Part shown: positions 1 through 8,329 of the stretch, in pieces
Numbering within the stretch: the first letter of the stretch is position 1
How the letters are laid out: each line of letters begins with the position of its first letter
NCBI GenBank assembly: GCA_020638465.1
Contig: JACKIM010000001.1
Coordinates: forward strand, 372,001-436,000
DNA: 64,000 nt
Direction: 5' to 3'
Source of the DNA: Geminicoccaceae bacterium
Lineage (GTDB): Bacteria > Pseudomonadota > Alphaproteobacteria > Geminicoccales > Geminicoccaceae
Program-made: the position numbers and the translations under genes
The notes under the pieces: generated by a model
What the model was told of the DNA's origin: nothing
What the model saw: the letters and a program-made list of their open reading frames with translations, nothing else
The model's database searches: none

Positions 1-321
1 GATCGCGTGCTTCCTGTCGAAGAAGCGCTTGAATCCCTCCTCCAGCTCCCTGTGCCTGGCATAGGTCCCATTGGCGATGCGTGAACCCGTCGTTCCCGTA
101 CCGAGTTCGAGCGCCGCATCGGCGGCGGCCTTGCGGCAGGCCGGATCGAAGGACAGTCCCAGATAGTTGTTGGTGCCGACCATGATCGTGCGGCGGCCGG
201 CGATGATCGCTTCGGTCGCCGAAACGATCTCGTCGATCTCCTGTCCGAAGGGATCCGTGCCCGCACTGACGACGGCGTCGTGACGAGCGCGGGTCGCGCC
301 ATATTTGGAGAATATATCCAT
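1..321 (-). CDS. spt: Serine palmitoyltransferase-like PLP enzyme (3' end beyond window)
   Basis: This is the N-terminal 107 residues of an alpha-oxoamine synthase/class II aminotransferase-fold enzyme, starting MDIFSKYGA and running off the window edge. Visible family features are the GTNNYLGLS segment, the GTGTTGSRIANGT block and a HRELEE motif, all typical of the 5-aminolevulinate/AONS/serine palmitoyltransferase family. The catalytic lysine region lies outside the window. The start ATG overlaps the stop of the upstream acyl carrier protein gene (TGATG), which implies translational coupling. The neighbours are a dedicated ACP, an NAD-dependent reductase and a fatty-acyl-AMP ligase, as in the Caulobacter ceramide cluster. 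Serine palmitoyltransferase, joining serine to an ACP- or CoA-bound acyl group, is therefore preferred over 8-amino-7-oxononanoate synthase. The family is certain; the exact substrate is inferred. Confidence 0.8.
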   Translation of the reverse strand, partial: MDIFSKYGATRARHDAVVSAGTDPFGQEIDEIVSATEAIIAGRRTIMVGTNNYLGLSFDPACRKAAADAALELGTGTTGSRIANGTYARHRELEEGFKRFFDRKHAI

Positions 322-569
322 CAGCCCTGTCTCGCTTCGACCGTCTCGCGCACCAGCGAGACAAGGTCGCCCACAGTCTGCAGTTCGGAAACCTTGTTCA
401 TCGGGATGTCGATCTCGAAATGGTCCTCGATCTCCATGATGAGGTCCATTGCGGCGACCGAATCGATGTTGAGGCCGGCACCGAGCTCGGTCGCATCCTC
501 GACGGGCTTCCGTTCCGGATTGTAACGATCGAGCAGTTCGAGGATCCGATCACGCAACGTATCGGTCAT
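321..569 (-). CDS. Acyl carrier protein of the sphingolipid cluster
   Basis: An 82-residue acidic acyl carrier protein. The phosphopantetheine attachment serine is in the NIDSVAAMDLIMEIEDHF motif (about residue 37), followed by the acidic helix II typical of ACPs. The size matches free-standing ACPs, and it is clearly not the housekeeping AcpP, whose motif is normally DSLDTVEL. It lies 33 bp after the reductase gene and overlaps the serine palmitoyltransferase-like gene by one base. The likely role is to carry the fatty acyl chain loaded by the fatty-acyl-AMP ligase and hand it to the serine condensing enzyme. The partner assignment is inferred from gene order. Confidence 0.9.
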   Translation of the reverse strand: MTDTLRDRILELLDRYNPERKPVEDATELGAGLNIDSVAAMDLIMEIEDHFEIDIPMNKVSELQTVGDLVSLVRETVEARQG

Positions 570-602
570 GGGGACGTCTCCACCTGCTGTTTGTCACCGG
601 CT

Positions 603-1538
603 TCAGATCCAGCCGGCCTGCCGGTACCATTGCAAGGTTTCCCGTGCACCTTCGACAAAATCCACCTGCGGCCGCCAGCCGGACGGGCGGTCACCTCGAC
701 CGACCCATCGGGGATGGCAGAGCTCGCCGAGCTTGTCGCGAGACAGAGGCAATACAGCATTGGTGAAGCTCGATAAACCATCACACATCGCGGCGGCCAC
801 GGAGAAGACCCACCGCGGCAACCGTGCCACGCGCACGGGGCGTCCGGCAACGACCTTGCCGATATCGGCAAGGTCTTCCCACCGGTAGCCTCCCGCCTTG
901 CCATCATCCGGCTCGACGACATCCTGCTCCTGCGGAGATAAGATCAATGTCGAGATCAATGCCACGAGATCGTGTACGTGCAACAGTGCGAAACTCGACA
1001 TCCCGCCTCGCGGCACCAGGAGAACGCCCGAGGCCATCTGCTTGAAGATCGCGAGCGTCATCCGGTCCCCCGGACCATAGATTGCCGGCGGCCGCAGGAT
1101 TTCCAACGAGCAGGACCGAAGTTCGCTTCGCGCTGCCTTTTCGCCTTCCGCCTTGCTCCATGCATAATTCGATGCCTGGGGAACTGTGGCAGCCAGGGAA
1201 GAAACCAGCATGAAGCGCCGTGCACCGCCCTGCTCAGCCAGACGTGCAAGCCTCGCAGTCGCCTCCACATTGTCGCGCTCGAAATCAGCACGGGCCCGTG
1301 CCTGGATCGAACCCGCCATGTGCACCACGACATCGGCACCATCGACCAGCCGCCGCAAGGCCGTTTCGTCCTCCATCGAACCGCGGACGGGCCGAATGTG
1401 GGGGCGCTCCTCGACATCGCGACGATGGAGCAGGCGAACAGTGGATAATCCACTGGACCCGCCGGACAACAGGGGTTGTCCAAGCAGATGCCGGCCAATG
1501 AAACCCGTCCCGCCGGTCAGTGCGAGTGTCAGCCCCAT
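603..1538 (-). CDS. cerR: NAD-dependent epimerase/reductase, probable ceramide-pathway reductase
   Basis: A 311-residue extended short-chain dehydrogenase. The N-terminal nucleotide-binding motif GGTGFIGRH is at residues 9-17, the SSLAA strand end is near 114, and the YAWSK active-site pair (Tyr and Lys in YxxxK) is near 125-129. The PPAIYGPGD substrate-side loop is typical of epimerase-family members. It sits between the fatty-acyl-AMP ligase (29 bp upstream) and the ACP gene. In Caulobacter-type ceramide clusters a protein of this family in this position reduces the keto group of the 3-keto sphingoid or ceramide intermediate. The enzyme family is seen in the sequence; the specific reaction is inferred from the conserved order of four genes. 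Confidence 0.75.
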   Translation of the reverse strand: MGLTLALTGGTGFIGRHLLGQPLLSGGSSGLSTVRLLHRRDVEERPHIRPVRGSMEDETALRRLVDGADVVVHMAGSIQARARADFERDNVEATARLARLAEQGGARRFMLVSSLAATVPQASNYAWSKAEGEKAARSELRSCSLEILRPPAIYGPGDRMTLAIFKQMASGVLLVPRGGMSSFALLHVHDLVALISTLILSPQEQDVVEPDDGKAGGYRWEDLADIGKVVAGRPVRVARLPRWVFSVAAAMCDGLSSFTNAVLPLSRDKLGELCHPRWVGRGDRPSGWRPQVDFVEGARETLQWYRQAGWI

Positions 1539-1567
1539 TTCATCGACGCTCGGTCAGACCGGCAACC

Positions 1568-3358
1568 TCAACCCGAAGCTGCGAGGCGCAGATCGACAGC
1601 GGCCTCATGCGTGGGAGCCATCACCGCCTGCACATCGCGAATGGCACCATCGAGGAAGTTCTGTCGCGCCGCTGCCCGCGACAACTTTCCCGAGGTGGTG
1701 AAAGTCAACGAACGCGGCGGAGCGAGCACCACGTCGCTTTCGACACCGGCCACCCGGCTGACCGTGGCCTGCACCTTGTCGCGCAATCCGGCTATGGCCT
1801 CGTCACCCTGCACGCGGCACTCGACAACGACCACCACCCGCTCGCGATCAAGGGAATCACTGGCAGCGAACGCCGCCACATCACCCGCACGGACCTCCGG
1901 CAGCTGTTCGATCGCCCATTCGAGATCCTGCGGCCAGATGTTGCGACCGCCGATGATGATGAGATCCTTGGTCCGCCCGGTGACGACCAGTTCGCCATCG
2001 ACCATGTACCCCATGTCACCGCTGTCGAGCCAGCCGTCCCGGGTAATGACGGCATTGGTGGCCTCCGGGTTGCGGAAATAGCCGCCCATGAGGCTCGGCC
2101 CCTTGATGCAGATACGGCCGACCTGGCGCTCATGCATCGGGCGGTTGCGCTTGTCGCGGATCTGGATCTCGTAACCGGGCATGGGCTTGCCGCAACGGGC
2201 AAAAGAGCGGGCTTCGCTGTCATCGACCTCCGAGTGCGCCGGAACGGCAATGCGCTGCTGCTCAAGGGGAGCACCGCGCAGGATGCGATCCACGGCAACA
2301 CCTGTTCCCACCTTCGGGAAGGTCACCGCCAGAGTGGCCTCGGCCATGCCGTAACTCGGCAGGAAGGCACCCGCGTCGAAGCCGCTGGCGGCAAAGGTCG
2401 ACGCAAAGGTATCCAGTGCATCGGGGCGGATCATCTCGCCACCGATGCCAGCCACACGCCACGACGACAGGTCGAGGTCGGGAGCGGCGCGATTGGCGAC
2501 CCGGCGGGCGCAGAGCTCGAACCCGAAGGTCGGGCTGAAGGCGATGGTTCCGCGGTTGCGCGAGATGAGTTCGAGCCAGACCAGGGGGCGGCGGGCAAAG
2601 GACGAAGTGGCCAGATAGTCGACCGAAACCTGCCCCAGGACCGGCGTCAGGCAGCAACCGACCAGGCCCATGTCATGGTAGAGCGGAAGCCATGAAACGC
2701 AGCGATCGCCCTGCCGCAGGCAGACACCATCGACGGCGATCGAACGGGCATTGGCCGTTATCGCCTGTTGAGTGACCAGAACACCACGCGGAAAACTGGT
2801 GCTGCCGGAGGAATACTGGATGTAGCAGGCTTCATGCGCCGCGAGCGGTTCAAGGGCCGCCTTGACGCGATCGAGCCCCGCCAGATCCGAAGCCGTGCCG
2901 ACATAGCGCACCGCGGTCGGGCGCGCTGCCTCCTGCAGGACATCGATCAGGTCCGAAGGGCCGATGGCCGCACGCGCGCCCGCTGCCTGGAGCATGCCGC
3001 GCAGGCGCTCGGCATAGGCCGCGCGACCGCCGAAATTGACGGCAAGCGGCAGCGGAACGGGTACCATGCCGGCATACTGGCAGGCAAAGAACACCCGCAG
3101 GAAGTCCGGCGTGGTCTCGGCGATGATGCCGACGCGGTCGCCGCGGCGAAGGCGGGTCGAGGGAAGGCGGCTGGCCGTGTCGATGGCCTCTGCGCGCAAC
3201 TGGCGATAGGGCACGACAGTCTGCAACTCGCCACGCGGCGAGTAGAAGTTCATCCCCGTCTCTCCGCGTGCGGCGTAATCGAGCCCCTCGCTGAGCGTCG
3301 AAAAGCCCTCCAAACGGAACGACAGCCCTTCGTTGATCGTCGGAGTAGGCATGGACAT
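1568..3358 (-). CDS. Fatty-acyl-AMP ligase (acyl-ACP loading enzyme of the sphingolipid cluster)
   Basis: A 596-residue ANL-superfamily adenylating enzyme. The phosphate-binding loop is QYSSGSTSFPRG, followed by the SWLPLYHDMGLVG motif that is characteristic of fatty-acyl-AMP ligases, and PSYGMAEATLAV further on. The D-containing motif of the C-terminal hinge is WLDSGDMGYM and the hinge itself is VTGRTKDLIIIGGRN. The FadD32/FAAL-like features suggest that it activates a fatty acid as acyl-AMP and passes it to the ACP encoded two genes downstream rather than to CoA. It is the first gene of the four-gene operon and follows a 527-bp promoter-bearing gap. The adenylation call is firm; the ACP acceptor is inferred. 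Confidence 0.85.
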   Translation of the reverse strand: MSMPTPTINEGLSFRLEGFSTLSEGLDYAARGETGMNFYSPRGELQTVVPYRQLRAEAIDTASRLPSTRLRRGDRVGIIAETTPDFLRVFFACQYAGMVPVPLPLAVNFGGRAAYAERLRGMLQAAGARAAIGPSDLIDVLQEAARPTAVRYVGTASDLAGLDRVKAALEPLAAHEACYIQYSSGSTSFPRGVLVTQQAITANARSIAVDGVCLRQGDRCVSWLPLYHDMGLVGCCLTPVLGQVSVDYLATSSFARRPLVWLELISRNRGTIAFSPTFGFELCARRVANRAAPDLDLSSWRVAGIGGEMIRPDALDTFASTFAASGFDAGAFLPSYGMAEATLAVTFPKVGTGVAVDRILRGAPLEQQRIAVPAHSEVDDSEARSFARCGKPMPGYEIQIRDKRNRPMHERQVGRICIKGPSLMGGYFRNPEATNAVITRDGWLDSGDMGYMVDGELVVTGRTKDLIIIGGRNIWPQDLEWAIEQLPEVRAGDVAAFAASDSLDRERVVVVVECRVQGDEAIAGLRDKVQATVSRVAGVESDVVLAPPRSLTFTTSGKLSRAAARQNFLDGAIRDVQAVMAPTHEAAVDLRLAASG

Positions 3359-3885
3359 CGAGACTTCACCTTACACGCCAGCAACGACCGGACCGCCCGG
3401 CGCTGCCATTGTTACCTCGTCCCTGCAATCGCGGATCGCCGCGACCTGTCGGATGAACGGACGGCTGGGGCATTCCGCCCCCGTCCACCGTCAACCTTTC
3501 GTTTTCGAAAACGGCTCGCCGAACTCGAAAGGCACGGTCCGGAACGTCTTCCGACACCGGGAATGGGCGGAACCTAGAGCCCGCATCCGGATCCCACCAC
3601 TCACGTTGTGTTGCAGTTTATTGCATCAATTGACCCAACAAATCTCTGAGGTTTGTATATTAAGTAATTGAAATTAATATATATTATCATGTATTTCGCA
3701 TTTGCGAAATGCCATATTGCATTGCAGGATGACAGGCTTCGAATCCCGCTTGCAATGAAGCTGTCGCCTTCGCGCAACAGGTGAAGCCGCCCATTGACGG
3801 GAGGCTTCCCTTCATGCATCCGAGGATCACCGACGGGGTGCCGCTCCGGTGACGCCCGGGCTCAAGACATAGGGATGATCAGCGC
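3359..3885. promoter_or_regulatory. Divergent intergenic region, AT-rich, with palindrome
   Basis: No convincing gene is present in these 527 bases between the sphingolipid operon (leftward) and the SleB-type hydrolase (rightward). The block at about 3600-3720 is much more AT-rich than its surroundings, as expected for promoters. It holds a perfect palindrome at 3693-3710. A GC-rich imperfect hairpin (arms 3783-3792 and 3799-3808, one mismatch) lies nearer the hydrolase gene but has no T-run, so it does not look like a terminator. Short ORFs here lack family features and good ribosome sites. Confidence 0.5.
3693..3710. promoter_or_regulatory. Perfect 18-bp palindrome, operator-like
   Basis: The sequence ATTTCGCA-TT-TGCGAAAT reads the same on both strands. 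It is in the AT-rich part of the divergent gap, about 180 bp before the SleB-type gene and 335 bp before the acyl-AMP ligase. Such palindromes are typical of dimeric repressor sites. The regulator is not identifiable from this window. Confidence 0.4.
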
Positions 3886-4359
3886 ATGAGTTGGAAAAAA
3901 CTGGCTGCTTTCGCCATTTTCGGCATCTGTGCCATGACCGGACTGGCCAATGCCGCCGAGGTGGATGCCGAAGCGAAGCGCCTTTTCGCTCTCAACATGT
4001 ATCACGAGGCCCGATCCGAGGGACGTGAGGGCATGGTCGCGATCGGCTGGGTCGTCCTCAACCGTGTGGCGGACCCGAAATATCCCGATACGATCACTGG
4101 CGTCATCACCCAGAAGCGGGGCCGGCACTGTGAGTGGGGATGGTGGTGCGATGGCAAGTCCGACAAGCCGACCGAGCCGAAGATGTGGGAGATGGCCCAG
4201 AGCCTGACCGATGAAATGCTCGGCGCCAATCCTCCGGCCGACCCGACGGGTGGCGCATTGTGGTTCCAGGAGAGCTTCCGCAAGCGGCCCGGCTGGATGG
4301 GCAGCGACGTCCGCGAGACCACGACGATCGGCCGGCACAACTTCTTCGGCCGCAACTGA
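3886..4359 (+). CDS. SleB/CwlJ-type cell wall hydrolase, exported
   Basis: A 157-residue protein with an N-terminal signal peptide (about residues 1-23, ending ANA-AE) followed by a Hydrolase_2 (SleB/CwlJ-like) domain. The domain begins FALNMYHEARSEGREGM, where the Glu of YHEARxE is the presumed catalytic acid of this lysozyme-like fold. It continues with AIGWVVLNRV and ends in the GRHNFFGRN motif that is typical of the family. The protein is expected to act on peptidoglycan in the periplasm, as its relatives do in non-sporulating alphaproteobacteria. An AGGGATGA ribosome site lies about 7 bases before the ATG. It appears monocistronic. Confidence 0.85.
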   Translation: MSWKKLAAFAIFGICAMTGLANAAEVDAEAKRLFALNMYHEARSEGREGMVAIGWVVLNRVADPKYPDTITGVITQKRGRHCEWGWWCDGKSDKPTEPKMWEMAQSLTDEMLGANPPADPTGGALWFQESFRKRPGWMGSDVRETTTIGRHNFFGRN

Positions 4360-4815
4360 CTTCTTGCGGGTGCCGCCGGGTGGAACCATCCATCTCGCGA
4401 GAATGACACGCGAAATCGGGAAGCTGGAGCGATCGGCCGATCTCCCTTGGTCGGAACGCGCTCCAGCAAGAAGGGTGTTGTGTCGCCGAAGCCCGGCCGG
4501 CGCGACGATCGAATGATCGCATCGCACCTGCGCCTCCCAGGTCGGGACTGTCTCAAAAATATCACAGTTGAGCCGGCATATTACCCTATGCGCGATAAGC
4601 GGCATTGATTTATTCACTGGCAGTGTTGCTGCACCGCAACAACGCCGGTGATCGCCCTTTCGTTCACGAACACCGTAGCGCTCGCCGGAAATTCCGGAAT
4701 AACAGCGTCCGTGGAGCGAAAGACGCCGGAATATCGGCAGGTTTTTCGACATTAACATCATGTTCATCGAAGCATGCGATTCTGTGGCGACAGTCACGAA
4801 AGCAGGGAATGCCCC
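4360..4815. other. Intergenic gap with no gene seen
   Basis: These 456 bases between the wall hydrolase and the serine protease hold no supportable gene. The only structure noticed is a short perfect inverted repeat, CCGGAA-A-TTCCGG, at 4685-4697. An AT-richer stretch near 4550-4620 could contain the promoter of the downstream protease, but no clear -35/-10 pair was identified. Confidence 0.4.
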
Positions 4816-5574
4816 ATGATCCGCGCCATCGGTGTCGTCCTTGCCTTGCTGGTGTCGTGTTCCCCACCCGATACCCACGCGGGAGACCTCACCCAATGGC
4901 TCGGCATTACCGGCGATGACGATCGTGACGCCCCCCGTTTCAACAGTGGCTGGCCATGGGTTGCCGTGGGCAGGCTGGATCGTGAAGACGGCGCCCATTG
5001 CAGCGCCACCCTTGTCAGGCGCGACGTCGTCCTGACCGCCGCCCACTGTGTCATCGATGACCGCGGCAGCGTCGTCCGGCCGGAATCTGCCAGGTTCTCC
5101 GCCGGCTTCACCAATGGCGAAGCCCGTGCCACCGCATACGGACGACGGATCACGGTCGCCGAGGATCTCGAACTCGATGCGGACGAAAGGCCGAAGCGGC
5201 TCCAGCAGGACTGGGCGTTCATCGAGCTCGACCACCAGCTCTACGACGGCGGATGGCTCCGGCCGGTGCCGATGGCACCTGCGGCCATGGCCATCAAGGC
5301 CGGGGCGGACCGCTGGCGGCTGTCGCAGGCCGGATACAGCGGCGACCAGCTCGACAGGCTCACACGCAACCGCTCCTGCAATGTGGTGGGCCTGTCCGCC
5401 GGAGGCCACCTGCTCCTTCACGACTGCGATGCCACGTTCGGCGATTCAGGTTCGCCGATCCTCATCGACACCGACGGCGAATTCAGCATTGTCGCCGTCC
5501 ATTCGGCAATCGCCCGGCATGATGGCAGGGTCGTCGGTGTCGCCGTCGTCCCACCGGATGACGTTCACCCCTGA
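4816..5574 (+). CDS. Trypsin-like serine protease, probable lipoprotein
   Basis: A 252-residue S1-family protease. The triad is visible as His in LTAAHC, Asp in QQDWAFIEL and Ser in FGDSGSP. The start at 4816 gives MIRAIGVVLALLVSC, a short hydrophobic signal ending in an LVSC lipobox, so the mature protein may be lipid-anchored through that Cys. An AGCAGGG ribosome site lies just upstream. The extra 14 residues of the longer reading frame look non-coding. There are Cys pairs consistent with disulfides (HCSA/AHC and RSCN/HDCD). The physiological substrate is unknown. It converges on the cytochrome c gene with only 22 bp between stops. Confidence 0.85.
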   Translation: MIRAIGVVLALLVSCSPPDTHAGDLTQWLGITGDDDRDAPRFNSGWPWVAVGRLDREDGAHCSATLVRRDVVLTAAHCVIDDRGSVVRPESARFSAGFTNGEARATAYGRRITVAEDLELDADERPKRLQQDWAFIELDHQLYDGGWLRPVPMAPAAMAIKAGADRWRLSQAGYSGDQLDRLTRNRSCNVVGLSAGGHLLLHDCDATFGDSGSPILIDTDGEFSIVAVHSAIARHDGRVVGVAVVPPDDVHP

Positions 5575-5596
5575 ACCGGATTCGACAGGATTGGGG

Positions 5597-6016
5597 TCAC
5601 TGTATGCCATTGGCAGCCTGGACCTCACGCACATAGGCGATCACGCTCGCGATCTCGTCGGCAGTTATCCCTGCGACAGGAGGCATGTCACCGAAGTTCC
5701 AGTGATGGGCGCGTACACCGCGGGTTGCCGCCATCACGAAGGCCTGATCCCCATGATGTCCGGGTTCGTAGTATTTGTGGATCAGGGGCGGCCCCTGGTC
5801 CGTTCCGACCGCGTCCTGACCATGGCAGGATGCGCAACGTTCATCGAATACGACCTCTCCGGCACGTGCCGGCGAAGTGAGTTCGGGTATGACGGGCTCG
5901 ATTGCGGCACTTCCGTGCCGCCCGTCCACGCCCTGGCTCCGGTTCCAGTAGAACAGGCCTGCGCCAAGTACCGCCACGACGGACGTCGCGATCATCATCT
6001 GCCTTGGTGTCATCAT
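5597..6016 (-). CDS. Membrane-anchored class I cytochrome c
   Basis: A 139-residue protein with one N-terminal membrane segment (about residues 7-24) that is probably retained as an anchor. A mono-heme domain follows, with the heme-binding CASCH motif near residue 62 and a likely Met axial ligand in the DMPPVAG motif near residue 110. The spacing and C-terminal helix (DEIASVIAYVREVQ) fit small class I c-type cytochromes. It should transfer electrons on the periplasmic side of the membrane. No oxidase or dehydrogenase gene is adjacent, so the partner is unknown. Two adjacent ATG codons (6016, 6013) are possible starts. Confidence 0.85.
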   Translation of the reverse strand: MMTPRQMMIATSVVAVLGAGLFYWNRSQGVDGRHGSAAIEPVIPELTSPARAGEVVFDERCASCHGQDAVGTDQGPPLIHKYYEPGHHGDQAFVMAATRGVRAHHWNFGDMPPVAGITADEIASVIAYVREVQAANGIQ

Positions 6017-6122
6017 GGCTCATGTCCGATAGTTTCCGACCGACGGCACGACCATTCCGGCTCTTCGTCGAAAGGTCGCGCAAATAACAGGCAGGCTCCT
6101 ACACATTCAACCTGCGGGAAGG

Positions 6123-7544
6123 TCAAGCGCCGATCTTTGCCGCCATTTCCCGAATCACATCCCATGCCTCGACGACATGGGATCGCCGGGTCGCATGAGC
6201 GCCGATGCTGACGCGAATGACCATGCGACCGTCGATGCGATTGGGCGTGAGGTAGATGCGGCCGTCATCATTGATGGCGTTGACGAGGAGGTCGTTGAGA
6301 CGGTCGATTTCGGCACCTTCATCGACACCCTGCGGCAACCAGCGGAACGACAGCAGCGCCAGTCTCGCAGGCGAGGTCAGCTCGAAACCGGGCTCCTCGT
6401 CGATCCAGCCGGCAAGCTCCCGCGCCCATGCGATATGATCCCGCAACATCTGCTGCAATCCCCCGACACCGTAGGCCCGCAGCACGAACCACAGCTTCAG
6501 TGCGCGGAATCGACGGCCAAGCGGAATGCCCCAGTCGCGATAGTCGATGACATTGCCGGTCTCCCGTCCCTGCAGATATGGGGGAAGGATCGAGAGGGTC
6601 CGCACGAGGTCAGCCGGATTGCGGACGAAGTGGGCCGAGCAATCGAACTGGACGCCGAGCCATTTGTGCGGATTGAAGCACAGGCTGTCGATGGTCTCGC
6701 AACCGTCGAGCATCCAGCGATATTCCGGCAGGATCAGAGCACTGCCGGCCCAGGCGGCATCCACATGCAGAAAGACACCATGCCGCTGGCACACTTCCCC
6801 GATCGGGTGAAGCTGGTCGATGGCGCCAATGCCGGTACTGCCCAGGGTGGCGATCGCGATGGCCGGCTTGCAGCCATTCGCAAGGTCCGCGCGGATCCCT
6901 GCATCAAGAGCTTCCGGATCCATCCGGCGTTCGTCGTCGAGCGCGACTGCCCGCAGGCTGTTGCGTCCGAGTCCCGCGATCTTCACCGCCTTTTCGACCG
7001 AGGAATGAGTCTCGGTCGAGGCGTAGGCGGTGAGACGCGGGCCCGCGGCCAACCCCATCTCGTTGCCCTGCCAGCCGGTTGCCCGTTCGCGGGCGGTCAG
7101 AATGGCGCAGAGGACGGCACTCGATGCCGAATCCTGAATCACACCGGAGAAACCATCGGGCAGGCCGATCATCTGCCGCAGCCAGTCGAGCAGCCTCGTT
7201 TCCATCTCGGTCGCCGCCGGCGAGGTCTGCCACAACATGCACTGAGCACCCAGTGCAGCCGTTATCATTTCGGCAAGGATCGACGGTGGCGTGGCATTGG
7301 CCGGAAAATAGGCGAAGAAGCGCGGATGCTGCCAGTGGGTCATGCCCGGCATGACGATCCTGTCGAGGTCGTTCATGATATCGGCAAAGGGCTCGCCGTC
7401 CTGCGGCGCCGAGGCTGGCAGGGCGGATGCAATCGAACCGGGCTCGACGCCGGAGCGCACCGGCCGGCGTTCGATTCCTTCGAGATAGTCGGCCATCCAG
7501 TCGACAATCTCGTGCGCATGCCGGCGAAACGTTGCATGGTCCAT
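6123..7544 (-). CDS. PLP-dependent aromatic-L-amino-acid decarboxylase family protein
   Basis: About 473 residues. The N-terminus MDHATFRRHAHEIVDWMADYLE is the classic opening of group II aromatic amino acid decarboxylases. Other family motifs are MTHWQHPRFFAYFP, HVDAAWAGSA (PLP-binding Asp) and the Schiff-base lysine in FNPHKWLGVQFDC. I chose the ATG at 7544 because GGAGG lies 9 bases before it and the protein start matches the family. The ATG at 7553 abuts that site, and 7601 is further out. It is expected to decarboxylate L-Tyr, L-Trp, L-Phe or a related amino acid in the cytoplasm. The substrate cannot be fixed from sequence alone. It appears monocistronic. Confidence 0.88.
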   Translation of the reverse strand: MDHATFRRHAHEIVDWMADYLEGIERRPVRSGVEPGSIASALPASAPQDGEPFADIMNDLDRIVMPGMTHWQHPRFFAYFPANATPPSILAEMITAALGAQCMLWQTSPAATEMETRLLDWLRQMIGLPDGFSGVIQDSASSAVLCAILTARERATGWQGNEMGLAAGPRLTAYASTETHSSVEKAVKIAGLGRNSLRAVALDDERRMDPEALDAGIRADLANGCKPAIAIATLGSTGIGAIDQLHPIGEVCQRHGVFLHVDAAWAGSALILPEYRWMLDGCETIDSLCFNPHKWLGVQFDCSAHFVRNPADLVRTLSILPPYLQGRETGNVIDYRDWGIPLGRRFRALKLWFVLRAYGVGGLQQMLRDHIAWARELAGWIDEEPGFELTSPARLALLSFRWLPQGVDEGAEIDRLNDLLVNAINDDGRIYLTPNRIDGRMVIRVSIGAHATRRSHVVEAWDVIREMAAKIGA

Positions 7545-7771
7545 GACGTCCATCCTCCCAGATGGCGAACATCTCCGTTCGCCGACTTTCTGCCATCGCA
7601 TCCTGACGGGATGCTAAAAGGACATCGGGGCCACGTTGCAAGATGAAAACAATCAGGAACGGTAAGTCAAAAGGGCTGGCTCTCCCGGCCCTCCCCTCTT
7701 CGATATCGATGAATTTCTCGGATCATCGATCTTGTCCAAAAGCAATATACAGCCGTCAGCCAGACTGCTTG

Positions 7772-7816
7772 CACAAAACAAAATGCCCGACGAAGAGATC
7801 ATCTCCATCGGGCATT
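7772..7816 (-). terminator. Rho-independent terminator after the DUF1127 gene
   Basis: A 9-bp perfect stem (AATGCCCGA at 7782-7790 with TCGGGCATT at 7808-7816) is extended by an inner GAGAT/ATCTC pair. On the minus strand it is followed by a T-rich tail (TTTTGTTTTGTG). The position, about 70 bp after the leftward DUF1127 gene, fits intrinsic termination of that transcript. Confidence 0.75.
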
Positions 7817-7884
7817 CCGTCACAAGCCAAACATCACCGGACTCGCATCGTCCCGGACTACCGGCAAAAAAGCCGGACGAACGA

Positions 7885-8097
7885 TCAGAACTTGCGGGCA
7901 ATCATGTCAATTTCACCGCGCTCCAGGCCGATATCACGCAACTCGTGATCGGAAAGGCCACTCAGCTCGGTGTAGGTCCGGCGATAACGCCGGTAGCTGT
8001 CGATCTTCTCGACGAAACGGAAGATCAGACGTGCCAGCGCGCTTTCGCTGGAAGACGACATGGCACCATAGGCGGGAAGCGTCAGATTCGTATTCAT
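7885..8097 (-). CDS. DUF1127 small protein
   Basis: A 70-residue protein with the DUF1127 signature at its C-terminal half: YRRYRRTYTELSGLSDHEL followed by RDIGLERGEI. Members of this family are short, Arg-rich proteins abundant in alphaproteobacteria. Some have been linked to RNA or phosphate and carbon metabolism and to stress, but this one's job is unknown. It is monocistronic, with its own intrinsic terminator downstream and an inverted repeat about 100 bp upstream. A second DUF1127-like protein is encoded at 58952-59206. Confidence 0.85.
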   Translation of the reverse strand: MNTNLTLPAYGAMSSSSESALARLIFRFVEKIDSYRRYRRTYTELSGLSDHELRDIGLERGEIDMIARKF

Positions 8098-8199
8098 GGC
8101 AGGCCCTTCGACGCGTCATGATCCACGTTCGCATCCTGTCACGAAGCGGTCGACGCAGTTTTTCTGAGGATCCTCTTACTTCTTCCGCACAGAAACAAC

Positions 8200-8218
8200 C
8201 AATGCAATTTTTGCATTG
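8200..8218. promoter_or_regulatory. Perfect inverted repeat, operator-like
   Basis: CAATGCAA-TTT-TTGCATTG forms two perfect 8-bp arms around a 3-base spacer. It lies in the divergent gap between the DUF1127 gene and the cyclase gene. It could be a repressor site for either. The 11-mer TTGCATTGCAG that includes its right arm also occurs at 3717-3727 beside another palindrome. Confidence 0.4.
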
Positions 8219-8329
8219 CAGCATCGCGAAAAATGCAGAGATGCCCGACGCGTCATATCATGTCGCGATCACGGAATTCTCAACGGAAGTCGATTGCCTC
8301 GCGATGGCCGATTGGACATCCTTCCTTTC

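Noticed and set aside
3862..5421. 519-residue leftward frame opposite the wall hydrolase and protease
   Set aside because: It is a shadow of two genes with clear families and lacks any motif or signal peptide of its own.
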